From positions 1 to 64,000 of the forward strand of contig JAAKBF010000390.1 of the NCBI GenBank assembly GCA_012656075.1: a stretch of DNA of 64,000 bases. Direction: 5' to 3'. How positions within the stretch are numbered: position 1 is the first letter of the stretch; each line of letters begins with the position of its first letter. The notes below the pieces were generated by a model that saw only the letters and a list, made by a program, of their open reading frames with translations, ran no database searches and was not told where the DNA came from. Origin of the DNA: Phytophthora hibernalis (Eukaryota > Oomycota > Peronosporomycetes > Peronosporales > Peronosporaceae). Below are positions 1 to 12,670 of this stretch, piece after piece. The position numbers and the translations under genes are program-made.

Positions 1-2
1 TT

Positions 3-3000
3 CGTTGTGTTGATCTATGGGAATACCTCGACGATGTGATCATTCAGATTCAACAGCGTTTTGCGACTCACAATGTGTCAGCGTATTTAAGTCCGGCGAA
101 ACTGATGATCGTGCTGGTGTTTGTTGCGCACTACGTCGGCTGTATTTTCTTTTGATCTCGGGCGTGAGTGCATCCATGTTGAACGTTGCTGGATAGAGCA
201 CGACCATGTGCTGCATCAATATCACCATTCTGTCCCAATGCTTTACGCGAAATCTTTTACTGGGCCATCACGACACTTCTTTTAGTGGGATCAAGGAAAG
301 CGTTCCTCGTGACACAATTGGGACTCTTTGGACAGGATTCACTTGTTTGTGCTGTACATTTATCATTGGTCATATTGTAGGAGATTTCAGAGCTCATTCT
401 AGAGCTCGGCAGAAGAGCCAAGCAACACAAGAATCGCATCGCGAATTTTAGAGATTTGCAAAGAATCACGAGTTGCCTGCAGTTTTGCGTGATCGCGTTG
501 GCTTTTCTTTCGAGAGCAGTTTAAACACACCAAGGACTGTGATCTCCAGGAAACAATCCACGATTTGTCTGCTAATCTTCGACTAAAACTCATGCTTGAA
601 GTGTATGGCCATACCATTTCAAACCTGCCTATATGCCGTTTCCTGACAACGGCTCAAGTAAACAATTTGGTGTTGCGTCTACAGTCCGAGCACTTCATTC
701 CTGGTGACAATATTCTCTTGGAAGGAAGCTATGGCAACCGTTTGTGCACATTACGCAAAGGACTTGCAGCAGCTTATTGGACCAAATCTGTTTCGAGTAT
801 CGCAGTGCTAATGGAAGGTGCTTTCTTCGGCGAGATCGCATTTTTCTCCCAAACCAACGTCGACTTGCCACCGTGCGAGCCACTACATTCTGTGAAGTTG
901 TGTACGTATCGAAACATGATTGGCAAGAGTTATGGAATACCACTGGCAATGCTTCAGATAACCAGATTCAAAAGCATGCTTTGCATGCCGTACTTGGATG
1001 GGTAAGCAGTCGGCTACAACGGTACCAGCATGCGAGTCTTCGTATTGCCAATCGTGCGAAGCGTTTGTTAATAGTGGGAAGTACCTCAGAAGCAGCTTTA
1101 CCAGATGAAGTGAAAACTAGAAGTGTTGTTACCAGCCTTTTTAAAAACAACAACGGAATCACTCGTGCTGCAACTCCACCGCGCAAGCCGTCGAAGACGG
1201 ATCTCCGCCGTCTGTTTGCATCTCCTCAAGTCCAGCTGCTTGAGATGAAGGCCGAATACATTTTGATGAAGACGGATGAATTTGCTAAAATATTCAGTCC
1301 AGCTATTGCTATGATGCAAAAACACAAGTCCTCGATACTGGATACATTACGGAGCTCATTACGAAAGTCAATACGGAGTTCTTTTCAACCTACTTCGCGA
1401 AGTAGGGGTGGCACCAATTCAGTATGGCATAGTTACAATGGGGATACTTCACAATTGGCTGGTAAGGCGATAGAAGATGCTGATATCCGCCTGTTGCAAT
1501 TTATTGTTGAGCTTGATCCCATCAACAAGCACGTACGTGACAGCTTGGGTACGACAGGGTTGGTTTCGATGGAAGAGGTGCTGGGCTCGAAGTAGACTGT
1601 TGTCAGAAGCGCAGCATGTAGTTACCAAATTGCTGGATTTGCTCCTTCCACCAGAGACTGGACTTGTGAAGCAGCGCCCAAAGATCAAAACTCCATCAGG
1701 TCGAAAGAGCTTGCGGCGAGCCTATCATGGAAATCTAGAGAAAGTCGGCCCAAGTCGCCCTTGAAATCTCGTGATGTGGCTTCCGTAAATTCAATCAAAA
1801 AGCTTGCAGACTCTAATAGAAAGGACGCGCTCAGCATCGCAGTTGTTTCCGGCAAGAAGTCAGGTAGGCGACGATACTCAGTGGCCGGACCGGAAGAACA
1901 AAGCTGTGTATCACCGACCTCAAAAACAGAGCTATCGGTAGTAGCTACACTCACGACCATGACACGCTGCTTCTCGTTACCAGTGATCGAGAGTGGTTTC
2001 TTTGGAGACGGATCTCGTTGCCTGGCGAACTGTTCCAAAAGGGAGGACCAGGCATTGATTTTGAAATCCTCCAACGTTGTCAAATGCCACAATATGTCAC
2101 ACAGCTTCATTGGTATCACCGCTATCGGCAATGGCAGGGAAGCCTAAAGAAAGCGGTGGTCCCAGAACGTAAAGGGCCCATACTGTCGACACCAAGGCTA
2201 ACGCATGTTAGAAAAACCAAAGGCCAAAATTCTACATTTCGTCGCTTTGGACGCTCTCGAGTGGCAGCCATAGGGTCAAGACTGCATCTGCCAAGTGAAA
2301 GAGCACTGTTTTCGGCGACCACCGATCTTCAGTCGAAGCAGTTCATTCAACGAATCAAGCAAGCGGGAACAATTTGGGATTCCCTCATGCTGGTGATCGC
2401 GATTTATCATCTTATCGTCACTCCATTCAAGGTGAGTTTTGCTCATGCTCTGGTCGAGTTGCCTCTGAGAGATCTTCAAAAATGGTCTGCCCTCGAAATG
2501 TGCATGGACGCGTTTTGCCTCGTGGATGTAATTTTTCAACTGCGTCGTGCCTGCATGGTACAGCAGGGTATCATCTTCGCTGCTGAAAACTCATCCAAGA
2601 ACTGGCTGCAACGTCTGTTTCTCTCTCCCCGGAGCTTCGAGTTTATGTGATCGGCCTCCTCCCACTGGAGTTTTTCTGCTTTCCTCTAATGTCCGCGTAC
2701 CGACTTCTCACTCTGTGGGGTTATCGATCGATTCCTCCTGGTGGGCAGCACGTTGGCTGCTTCGGATGAATCGCTTGTTTTTAATACGTCGAATTGAGCC
2801 ACTTTCTGAGCGGCTTTTTCAGTACGTTCTTCACGACCTCAAGCTTTCGATAAGTGAACCATTCCTCTACTTTGTGCGGGACCTTTCCGCCTACCTCGCT
2901 ACAGGCCATATCCTCGCCTGCATTTGGTTTTATATCAGTGAAATCGGCTTTCACTCTTATGGAGCGTCGTGGCTTTCAACGTCGGGTATGTTAACGTATT

Positions 3001-4183
3001 TATCTGATGGGACATCGGTCGTCGAACACACCTCGCGAATGCTATCGGAGGAGGCGCCACATTCTATTTAACGAGTGTTTCCCTCGCTAGGAAGTACTTG
3101 CGGTCGCTCCTTTTCTCAATGGAGTGCATCTCAACACTTTTCTACGGAGACATCCTATCGATGAATACCATAGAGCTATTAGCAGAGATTGCGATCACCC
3201 TATGGAGTATTTACATTTACGGTGCACTGGTGGGGGCCCAGGCTGAACTGCTCGACTCATGTGCTCGTCGAGAAGCTGTGTTTGAGCAGAGTTTAGGAGA
3301 GTTACAGCACTACGTCGTGCAGAATGGAGTACCAAAGGCACTGAAACGGCAGATCAAGGCGTACTATGGGTGGATGTGGCGTCGTAGTCACGGAGAACAC
3401 GAGTTTGCTGCTGTATCAAGCGTCTCTCGTGCGTTGTATGAAGACGTGGTCCTGACAACACTTCGCCACTTTGTCACTCAGGTCAAGGTGTTCCGTACTT
3501 TGGACGAGCATTTCCTGCGAGGGTTACTCGTGTGTTTGCAGTACGTCGTGTGCTCGGAGAACGAGGAAGTGTTCACAATCGGCGATGTAGATCGCAGTAT
3601 GTACTTCATCGGCCATGGTCGCGTGTTGGTGAAAACGGGTATGAGCGACTTCACCCGTGATCGAGGAGAATACTTTGGAGAGTTGACGCTACTCTACGGG
3701 ATCTCACGACTGGAAACCTGCGTCGCTCTGACGTTTACTGAGTTGTATCGCCTAGATCACGAGCCATACGAACGCCTCTTGTGTGAATTCCCGGAGTTCC
3801 GTTCGCGCAATAAGGTGGCGTGGACTACGCTTTCGGGCTCCGATCGACTAGGCTCGCAACCCCCTCCACGTCCTCACACTACGCTCGCTTCCAGACCCAG
3901 CATGGCCAAGGTGGCCCCTACTACCACCAATAATATCGACGAGCGATTGCAGTTCTCCTTCGTGCACAAAGCCACTATGAAAATGCTAGCGAACATGCAA
4001 ACCGTGCACCCGTTGGAGGCCAAAGACTTGATCCTGAAATGTCGAGAAGGTGCTAGACGGCATTTACTGCAAAGTGGTGCGTTTGATGGCGGCAGCGAGG
4101 AAGCATCTATTACTAAAGGACCGACACCAGAGTCTAAACTGCTCAGCATCTTCGAAAGGGCCGTGCCAAGCAAAATTAACTAA
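3..4183 (+). CDS. Four-repeat cyclic-nucleotide-gated-like channel, copy A (3' half; 5' end off window; frame-broken)
   Basis: A plasma-membrane cation channel is inferred. The window opens inside repeat III, after S4 (CVDLWEYLDDVI). It continues through S5 (MLIVLVFVAHYVGC-like), the pore segment near 270-310 (FYWAITTLLLVGS), S6 (CTFIIGHIVG), a C-linker and a CNBD at 680-960 (FIPGDNILLEG, FGEIAFF). After a Ser/Arg-rich linker (1000-2300) come repeat IV S1-S4 (2340-2830; S4 WLLRMNRLFLIRRIEPL), S5, filter STLFYGDI at 3127-3160, C-linker and a second CNBD (FGELTLL near 3680). The stop is at 4183. About ten frame breaks occur, near 153, 255, 296, 390, 455, 510, 850, 1585, 1765, 2030, 2650 and 3071. 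Nearly all are repaired by one or two bases in a homopolymer. Copy B follows in tandem 152 bp downstream. I am confident of the family and unsure whether the gene is intact in the organism. Confidence 0.85.
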
Positions 4184-4335
4184 CGACATATTCAAATGAA
4201 AGACGAGGCAGCGGTTGACCAGTCTGAAAACAGCACGTTTTCGTTTCAAATCCCGGATGTGTTTCTATTGCTAGAGTACGAAACGACCCCACGGGTTGGT
4301 GGACGCTCGGCGTCTCTTTATGGAAGTGCTACACC
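4184..4335. promoter_or_regulatory. 152-bp spacer between copy A stop and copy B start; must hold A 3' end and B promoter
   Basis: No ORF is visible. The spacer is very short, so the polyadenylation signal of copy A and the core promoter of copy B must overlap it or the neighbouring coding sequence. I see no clear TATA box or oomycete Inr/FPR motif. The context ACACC-ATG precedes the B start. This is inference from position only. Confidence 0.4.
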
Positions 4336-7300
4336 ATGAGTTCAAAGGTATACGCTGGGGGAGCTGAAGACGGGCCAAGGAACACCGATGTCATTGGACC
4401 ACCAAGGACAGATGTGAAACCAAAGTTGACCTCACGCCATCGAAAACGCTCCCTATGGCGACGCTTCTATCATTATTGGTTTGGCCGATTTGAACGAGCT
4501 TACAAGCAGTTGTCTTCGAGGACACGAGAAACCATTCGCGCTGGGATAAGCTTGAACGCGGTACTCTACATTTTCTTCACTGTGCCATTTCGAATAGCTT
4601 TCTACTATGATCCGTTGGGGAGCAATGATTTAATTCTCCAGCAGCAATGGCCGACAGAGCTCATCGTCTACACCGTGATGGATTTGATGGTCGATCTCAT
4701 CGCATTGTTCGAGTTTCTCCGCTTTTATCGACGCAAAAGAGGCACCGAGAGACGATTTTCCAGTTTCTCCTTAAGAAGAACGGCCTCACGGAAAATAAAT
4801 TTAGTTCAGCCGCGCCTGGCGTCTGATAAAATTCAGCGCAGAGAATCAAGTGGACTTTAGCTTCCCTTGAACGATCGGCAGCCATTGACGGGGTTGCAGC
4901 AAGTAGTTCGTCTTCTCAGATTGGGATCGCTCGGACATGCAACTTCAAGTTCATGCTGGAATTGGCCTCTCTGGTACCCTTTGAAGTAATACCCTACGCA
5001 TCCAGAGCGTACAATACGCTTCATCTTATACGGGTTTCGAAGCTCTGCCGACTCTATCGGCTCAAGCGCTGCCTCGACAGGATTATTGACATCTATTCAG
5101 ATCGCGCCTGGGTCCAGCTTTTGTCTTCCGTGGGCATCAAAAGTCTAGTACGCAATATCGGTCTCTGCCTGTGCCTGTGTCATTATGTGGCTTGTGGATA
5201 TATGCTAATTGCGCACCTGCAGTGTGGCATTTCCTTGGAAGCGTGTGAGGAGGAAACCAGTTGGGCTATCCGGGACCGTCTTTCTGGCGCTAGCGTGGCT
5301 AGGAAATATGCCCGAACGCTGTATTGGGCGTCTAGAACCGTTCTGTTGTTGGGCTTTGACGACGTAGCTCCCGTGTCAGACGCTGATACGATTTTTGTGA
5401 TTTTCGTTACCGTCCTGGGCGCGCTTTTGTATCGTCCTTACTTGCTAGCTTTCTCTTCATTTTTCGGTTTTGGAATGCGCGTGACGCAACCTTTGTTACG
5501 CACGTGGATAACGCGCGCGAGTACATGCGGTCCCAAAACATCCCGCGTGCTTTACGCCGCCAGGTGATTGGATATTTCAACTACTCCTGGAAAACTCATC
5601 AAAGTCTCGACAGTGAGGAGGCATTGCAGTTGATGCCAAAACATTTCCAGCTAAAGGTGGTCTCAACACTCAAGGCAACTCGGATCAGGCAGGTATGCTT
5701 TCTTGTGAAAGAAAGTGTCGAGCTCGTCAACCTCCTTGCAGCAGCGCTTGGCCGAAGAGTGTATTCACCAGGAGACCCGATCATTGACACCAAGTTAAAC
5801 GCAAAAATGTTTTTCGTCATTCGAGGCAGAGTGGCAATGTCTGCTTTCAATGCTACAAACTCAAAGGAATGTCAAACCGGGGACTTTTTGCTGAGACTTG
5901 CCTTCTCTTTCCAGATAAATTTGAGGAGAAAGCGACAGCCAAGACATTTTGCGAGCTTTTGTTCTGGCGAAGGTCGACTTCGATGAAGCTATGACAGACT
6001 TTTACCGTGGGACCGAAACAGAAGTAAGGAATCAAATGGCAGAGACTCTTGAAAAGTACCTGACCCAGCAACGTAAAACCAAGAAATTGCTGGGTATGCG
6101 AGGTAGGGTTGGTAGTGCAGGTCATGCTTTTAGCGAAAGAAGTGCGGAAGAGGCCACGTCCACTACGTCAAGGCGTAACATTAACTGGAAGTTGCCTGGC
6201 TCTGTGTTTCGTGCTTACTGGGATACAGTCATGTTGCTGTCGATCATGTATGTCGCTTTCGAAGTCCCTTATTTCACGGTATTCGTATCTACGGCCCAAG
6301 ATCAACACATGCTTGTGGTGCAACAAGAATTCGGGTTTAGGTACTCTTTGACGCTACTGACGGAAGTGCTTTTGGGGTGAAAATAATTCTTCGTTCTCGC
6401 TTTCTAGCTCACTTGGATCCCGTCGTGATGATCGCTGTGGAGGATCCGGAGCTCATCTTTGAAGCTTATAAAGCGGATGGATTTTATCTCGATCTGATAG
6501 CGTGGTTCCCGGTTGGTATCGTATTAGAGACTTTGGCTACAGCTTCAGGGCAGCATTACCCGATGTGGTTTCGCTTCCTTCGACTTTTGCGATTGCGGGA
6601 AGTTCCGGTGATGCTAGCAAATGTTTGCGATTACTGTAGTGTGAGTTCTAAAACCCACCTTGTCATTTCAATGCTTCTTGGTACATCGTTCATGCTACAC
6701 ATTGTTGGTTGCGTGTGGTTCGAAATGGCCTGGATTCCTGCTGGAGCAGAATCGGACCATGCCGATAAAGCTGTACTATGGAAGCTAACCCGCCCGGAAT
6801 GCCTTCAGCAGGCCACACTGTTCAGCAACTGTTCATGGGTAATATTTGACTGCTACGCTCACATTGGTAATGAATTTCCCGCAGAAAACCCAGATTCAAC
6901 GTACCAAGCACCATTTGCTTATCTGCGCTCGATGTATTGGGCAGTAGTAACTTTGACAACTGTGGGATATGGTGATATCACGGCATATTCAACTGGAGAG
7001 AGCTACTTTGCTGCCTTTTGGATTTTCGTCGGGGGTATCATTAACTTTGCAACTGTAGGTGCGATGTCCAGTACGATTTCGAATGCTATGGCACCACATC
7101 GCCAGAATGTTGAGAAGCTTAACACTCTTAGCAGCACATTGGAGCACATGGACATCTCGAAACAACTTAGTGCTGAAATTCGGCGTTTCTACCACCTTGA
7201 ATTCACAGGACGAAAGCAGGCGTACGAATCCCAGCTATTGTCGACTTACCAGATCAACTATGCTATGAAATTTCGTCCCTCTTGCACTCGGAGGCTGTAA

Positions 7301-10300
7301 AAGCGTCGAACTCTTCGACTCAGCTAGTATCGAGTTTCTTCGAGATGTGACTGGCAAGTTTCGTCATCGAAGTTATCAAAATGGCGACACAATTTGCCTT
7401 GAAGGGGATATCTGCCGCGAGTTTTTAGTATTATTGCGCGGCAGCAAAGTAAACCTTTTCTTCCGATCTCGCAAGGTGCCGGTTCGCGCTCTGCATGAAG
7501 GTGATTGCTACGGTGTCAACGAATTTTTACTGAGGTGCGCTCATCCAGCAACCCTGATAGCTGCCTCACTCGTTCACGCTTCCGTTATGACCCGCGATCA
7601 GTTTGAAAGTATCCAGCGCAAGTTTGACGATGATCTAAAGGACATGAAGGAAGAGGCTGAAACTCTGTTGGTGGACCAGCACAGGAATATGCGACGGATT
7701 GTACACAACCTCGAGAAGCTCAAGCTGCAAACCCATTTGATAACAACATCCACACTGTTTTATCAGGGCGAGTTGGCAATTACTACCTCAACCAACGATC
7801 GCATGTGGGCGCGAAGTAACAGCAAAGTTGTGCATGATGTGAATGCAACGCGAGATATGGTCGTAGCTCTGTGGAATGCGATTGTTACGGGCTGGAACAT
7901 TTATAACACTATTTTCATTATTTTCCGGATCTGCTTCCACTCCCACCTTCAGTTTTCCAGTAGTACAGGTATCATGGTTTGGATTGCAGATTTGAGCTGC
8001 GATGCGTGCTATGCTATTGACATTTACCTCCGACTTTACTACTTCGGGAATTCGGAAGTTGGGATCGAGAACCTCTTGGAGCGAAAAGAGGTAGACAAGC
8101 ACTACCTTCGCAGCTCGGCATTCATGTGGGATGTGGTGGCAGTGTTGCCTCTTTATACCCCGTTTGCGAGTGGGTCGTTGACTGCAAGTTTGTGCCGCAT
8201 TCCAAGGCTCACTCGCTGCGTGGATTTATGGACGTATCTAGATGATCTCATCGTGCAAGCTCAACAGCATTTCGCATCTCACAACGTGTCAGCATACCTG
8301 AGTCCGGTGAAACTTGTGATCATTCTGATGCTTGTGGCACACTACGTAGGTTGTGTTTTCTTTGGTATCTCAGAGCAGGAGTGTAAACGTGTTGAAAGGT
8401 GTTGGATTGATCACGATACGGTGCTTTCTGAACACAACTACTCGCTGTCGATGCTATATGCGAAGTCTTTCTACTGGGCTATTACGACATTGCTACTCGC
8501 TGGCTCGCGTGAAATCGTCCCGCGCGACACAGCTGGTACAGTATGGACTGGTTTCACGTGTCTGTGCTGTACGTTTATCATTGGTCACATCGTGGGTGAG
8601 ATTTCAGACCTCGTTCAAGAGCTTAGTAAAGAGACCAAACAGTATAAGAATCGTCTCGCAAATTTTGAGTCCTTCGCGAGGGAGCATGACTTATCTCAGA
8701 TACTCGTGAAGCGCGTCGGGTTCTTCTTTCAAGAGCAATACAAACATGCGAAGCATGGGGATATTCACGACACAGTCCACGACTTATCCGCAAATCTTCG
8801 GCTGAAACTTATGATCGAAGTCTATGGTAGCTCCATCGCTTTGTTGCCTATCGGCCGCTACTTGACGCAATCTCAAGTCAACAACTTGGCCTTACGGCTG
8901 AAATCTGAGCTCTTCATTCCGGGCGACAATATTCTGGTTGAGGGAACGCTAGGAAGTCGACTCTGTGCTCTTCGAAAAGGGCTCGCGGCCGCCTTTGGAC
9001 TCGCTCAGTGACAGGTCTGGCTGTTCTAATGGAAGGTGCACTGTTTGGCGAAGTTGCGTTCTTCTTGTCTGGCCAACAAAGACTCGCGACGGTGCAAGCA
9101 ACAACCTCGTGCGAAGTGCTGTACGTAACCAAGAATGATTGGGAAGAACTGTGGACTACGAATGGAGATTTCTCAGATGCCCAAGTGCAGAAGCATGCTC
9201 AACATGCAATACTGGAGTGGATTCAAAGTCGGCTGCAGCGTTATCAGCGGTTCAGTTTGCATACAGCCAACAAAACTGTGCGTTTACTAGCGGTTCGTCG
9301 TCGTATTGAACTCACCGCTACAGCAGCTAAAGGAACTGCCAAAGCCAAAAGGAGATTGTCTGCTGTGGTAGTAGGCCGCAAAGAGAGCAACGACTCCCTT
9401 TTTCCGTCAGCGACAGTCCTCCCAATAGTGAAAACAGCACTAAAGTCTGCTCCAGAAACCACAGCAGGGCCTACTACCGGAACGGAGGTATACCTATTGG
9501 AGAAGAAAGCAGAGTATCTCCACGCGAAGACCACCGGAGTGCATCAAGAAGTTTTCCGCAGCCATTTCAGCTCTATCTACCAACCGACGACCATCATCAG
9601 TGGTTTCAAAAGGCACAGTATACGCAGTAGTATCTCACGAAGAAGTGATTCCAATGGATTCCGTGGGTTTCACCGCAATGATACAATTACTCCAAATGTA
9701 CGCGGCAGCCCATCCAATATCCATACCCTGCAGTTTATGATCGAAACCAACCCGATCAATAAAATTGTCGGGGCTGGTTTAACTGATGAACACCTACGCA
9801 ACCTGGAGGCTGAATGTTGGGCGCGGTTCAGACTCCTAGTAACAGCTGAATTTGGAGTTAGCAAGCTACTGAAAGAGAGTGCCCCGCCAGAAACAACCAC
9901 CATCCACACCCATGCAGCTACATGTACTACTGGTACTACACACGAACTTTCTGAAGTCAAGATTCGGGCAGCTCGAAATAAGCTTGCTCGAACGCGCTCT
10001 TTCGTTATGATGAACATGCTAACAGACAGGTAACTTTGCAGCAACTCGTGGCGCCAGGTACTAGACGGTCTTCCCTGCTGCCTGCTGCGGTCGCATCAAA
10101 TCTTTACTCTGCTCAAGGACAAAACGATCGTCGATTTTCCGTGATAGCGTCAAAACTGCAAGTGGATCGTCCCAAAATCAGATGGCGTTCCAACTCGTTA
10201 CCACACTTTGATCACAAAGTATTCGAAGAAATGCGTCGAAGTGAAGGCAAACGTATCGTGGTCAAGAGCTCTCAAGCAGGGCTAGACTTTGGAATATTGC

Positions 10301-12514
10301 AGCGCTTTCACCATCTCAAGCATCCTAAGCAAGCGGAATTCTCTAATTGGTACCGAAAATGGAGGAACCGTAATAATTCTGATACGCTTTCAGCGGCCAA
10401 ACCTGTTGCTACCAACACGACAAACGAGTTGGGGTCAATGCTTGAGGTTGTCTGTCGCCATTTTCTTTGCACGATCAAAGGAAATTTCAAGGTTAGCGTT
10501 GTGGTGAAGGTGTCTAAACAGGTGGAGAAACATTGGGATCTAGTTATGCTTCTTGTTGCGATGTACCATTTGCTGGTCACTACATTTAAAGTGAGCTTTG
10601 CGTCTGATCTTGCCTATCTACCAGCCAGCGTTCTACGTAGTTGGTCGAGGTTTGAGATTTTTGGACGTGCTGTGCATGTTGGATGTGGTAACCAAACTAC
10701 GACGCAAGAGTATCTTCCACCAAGCTTCGGTTGCTCAATCCAAGCCTCAAAGTGTGCACGTCAACGAACGCATCATGTATGCTGACATCTTTGCTATATT
10801 GCCGTTCGAATTACTACTTCTTGCCTCCAACCTGAGAGTGCCATTGGTATACATGCCACTAACCAACGGCGCAGTTGATGCGGCAAGGTGGACAACTTGG
10901 TGGCTGCTGCGTGTGAATCGTCTGATATTTATACGGCGGGTGGAGCCTCTATTTGAAAAGCTTTTACAGGTCGTAGTTGACAAGGAGAAAGTACGTGCCA
11001 ACGAAGCTTTGCTATACTTTCTGCAAGGTTTGGCAACGTACCTCACCATGGGTCATCTCTTGGCCTGCATTTGGTTTTTCACGAGCAATCTCGGGCGACT
11101 ATTCTACGAGAGCAGTGAAGTTGTGCGCAATCTTGCCGAAAGTACAACAACCTCCTACGCTGCTGATGTTTCACTCGTGCATAAGTATCTACGCTCGTTG
11201 CTTTTCGCAATGGAGTGCATTTCAACTCTCTTTTACGGAGACATTCTCGCCATGAATCCGGTTGAGGTGGCGACAGAACTCGGAATCACGTTGTGGAGTA
11301 TCTATATCTACGGTGCCCTTGTCGGTGCGCAGGGAGAACTCTTCGACTCTCGTGCTCGACGTGAAGCTACATTTGAGCAGACTTTGAGTCAGCTCCAGCG
11401 CTACTTAGTTCAAAATGATGTACCTAAAGAAATCCAGCATCAGGTGCAGACACATTACGCTCGACTATGGCGTCGTCGGAAGGGTGACGGTGAGTTTAAA
11501 GCAGTCGAACATGTGTCGCGTGCCTTGTACGAAGACGTAGTCCTGACCACAGTTTGCAGCTTCGTTGTGCAAGTCAAAGCGTTTGAAGCTCTAGACGACC
11601 AATTCTTGCGGGCATTGTTGGTATGTTTGCAGCATGTGGTATTATCCGAAAACGAGGAGGTGTTGTGATCGGAGATATGGACCGCAGCATGTACTTCATC
11701 GCGCAGGGCCGCGTCTCCGTCAAGATGGGGTCAAGCGAATCAATAAGAGAGCACGGAGAATTTTGGAGAGCTGGCTTTGCTGTACGGCATGGCACGCCTC
11801 GAGACATGCGTTTCTCTCACATTGTCGGAATTGTATCGACTCGATCATGAACGGTACGAGCGTGCGCTGTTAGAATTCCCAGAGTATCGAGCTCGTAACA
11901 AGCTTGCCTGGACTACCGCGTCTTTCGGATCTGCTCAAAAGCAATCAAGTTCCGTGGAGAAGTTGAAGTCCTATTCAGATGGAGAGCAATCGCTCCAGAA
12001 ACTGGAGAATCCCGCAATGAACGACGAACGCATCGAAAATCAAGTGCCTCACTCGCACATCTACCGTTCTGTAATGGAGCTGCTATCCAAATTGAACAAA
12101 GTCGATCCGCAGGAAGCTAAGGACCTTTTTCTAAAAGGCCGCGATGGGGCACGACAACACCTCAAGGCTGCGTTGGCCATTGCCACGCCATGTCACAAGC
12201 GTGAGACCGACGAGGTTCACAGTTTCCGCTCGCGAAGTCCATCGCCGACTTCGCGGGAGAAAGAGGACCATGAAAAGCAAAATGACAACATTGAACAACT
12301 TGAAACTGTGGAGTTGGAGTCTTTAAAACCCGATGAGAGCTCGAGGACATCGACCGGTAGGATGACCAAGAGAAATTCTATCGTGCTTCAACGTCATCAA
12401 GACGATTCAGCTGTACCACAACTTCGTCGTTGGAGCTCAGCTAATATCCAGACGGAGCTACTAAGATCTGAGTTTGCTGCTCCTGTCCTAGACCCCACCG
12501 CAATTGATCAGTGA
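4336..12514 (+). CDS. Giant four-repeat cyclic-nucleotide-gated-like channel, copy B (complete, frame-broken)
   Basis: One open frame of about 2,730 codons is reconstructed across frame breaks. It starts at ATG 4336 (MSSKVYAGG, matching the start of copy C, MTQKVYASG) and stops at 12514. It holds four 6TM repeats, each with C-linker and CNBD: I 4540-5990, II 6200-7610, III 7850-9170, IV 10510-11880. Long low-complexity linkers lie between III and IV (9250-10400) and at the C-terminus (11930-12514). Only repeat II has a canonical K+ filter (TTVGYGD at 6955-6980). The ORF segments change frame near 4830, 5427, 5887, 5959, 6372, 7247, 7301, 8995, 10001, 10660, 11664 and 11763. Every change has the sense of missing bases, and all but the one near 7247 sit in T or A runs. 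Known CNG/HCN/EAG channels have one such unit per subunit and assemble as tetramers, so this is probably a covalent pseudotetramer. Ion selectivity and ligand are unknown. Confidence 0.88.
4500..5990 (+). other. Copy B repeat I: S1-S6, C-linker, degenerate CNBD; filter GFDD
   Basis: S1 is near 4540-4600 (AVLYIFFTVPFRIAFYYD), S2 near 4650-4720, S3 near 4950-5000 (MLELASLVPFEVIPY), and a well-charged S4 near 5010-5085 (LIRVSKLCRLYRLKRCLDRI). The pore loop at 5300-5370 ends LLLGFDDVAP, so the usual GYGD is replaced; copy C reads GYDD at the same place. The C-linker starts DNAREYMRS at 5504. The CNBD follows (YSPGDPIID), but its phosphate-cassette position reads FAE with no conserved arginine, so nucleotide binding is doubtful. 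Confidence 0.8.
6180..7610 (+). other. Copy B repeat II: canonical K+ filter GYGD; degenerate CNBD
   Basis: S1 lies near 6205-6270 (WDTVMLLSIMYVAFEVPYF). S3-S4 lie near 6480-6600 with a modest S4 (FRFLRLLRLREVP). S5 is near 6650-6730. A long turret carries several cysteines (6740-6900). The pore is TTVGYGDITAYS near 6955-6990, and S6 is AAFWIFVGGIINFATVGAMSS. The CNBD near 7370-7600 keeps the fold signature (NGDTICLEGD) but lacks the FGE and arginine of a ligand pocket. This is the only repeat of the four with a normal potassium filter. Confidence 0.85.
7850..9170 (+). other. Copy B repeat III: filter lost (AGSRE); well-formed CNBD
   Basis: S1 is near 7860-7930, S2 near 7980-8040, S3-S4 near 8110-8240 (SLCRIPRLTRCVDLW), and S5 near 8300-8360. 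The pore helix FYWAITTLLLAGSRE at 8470-8515 has no GYGD-like sequence; copies A and C read VGS there. S6 is CTFIIGHIVGEIS. The CNBD (FIPGDNILVEG, then FGEVAFFL and RLATVQA across a T-run frame break near 8995) has the FGE and R-x-A-T-V phosphate-binding pattern of functional cyclic-nucleotide domains. Confidence 0.85.
10510..11880 (+). other. Copy B repeat IV: filter FYGD; CNBD with FGE
   Basis: S1 is near 10540-10600 (LVMLLVAMYHLLVTTFKVSF). S2 is near 10640-10710 across a T-run frame break. S4 is near 10900-10960 (WLLRVNRLIFIRRVEPLFEKL). S5 is near 11010-11080. The pore MECISTLFYGDIL is at 11210-11250, and S6 is near 11270-11330 (ITLWSIYIYGALVGAQ). The C-linker is followed by a CNBD with IGDMDRSMYFI and a phosphate cassette that becomes FGELALL when the T run at 11761 is lengthened, then RLET. 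The first glycine of GYG is replaced by phenylalanine. Confidence 0.85.
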
Positions 12515-12670
12515 TGCTTAGATTCAAGCTGCAGACTTATGCATGAGAAGGTCTACAAGGTCTACAAACACTCTTTAGAAAGAGTCGAGCTTTGTCCCCA
12601 ACGTTTACTGTTGTGCCTTACTGTACATGTAGTACTGCAATGCTTTAAGAACTCTAAGAACTAACTGCTA
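12515..12670. terminator. 156-bp spacer between convergent stops of copies B and C
   Basis: The copy B stop (12514) and copy C stop (12671 on the minus strand) face each other. No ORF lies here. The spacer holds a short direct repeat (GGTCTACAA twice near 12552-12570) and must contain both 3' processing sites. Overlapping antisense 3' UTRs are likely. Confidence 0.45.

Noticed and set aside
4336..12514. Classical Nav/Cav-type four-domain channel
   Set aside because: Each repeat is followed by a C-linker and CNBD, and S4 and pore motifs are of the CNG/HCN/EAG type, so it is not a member of the Nav/Cav family despite the four-repeat layout.
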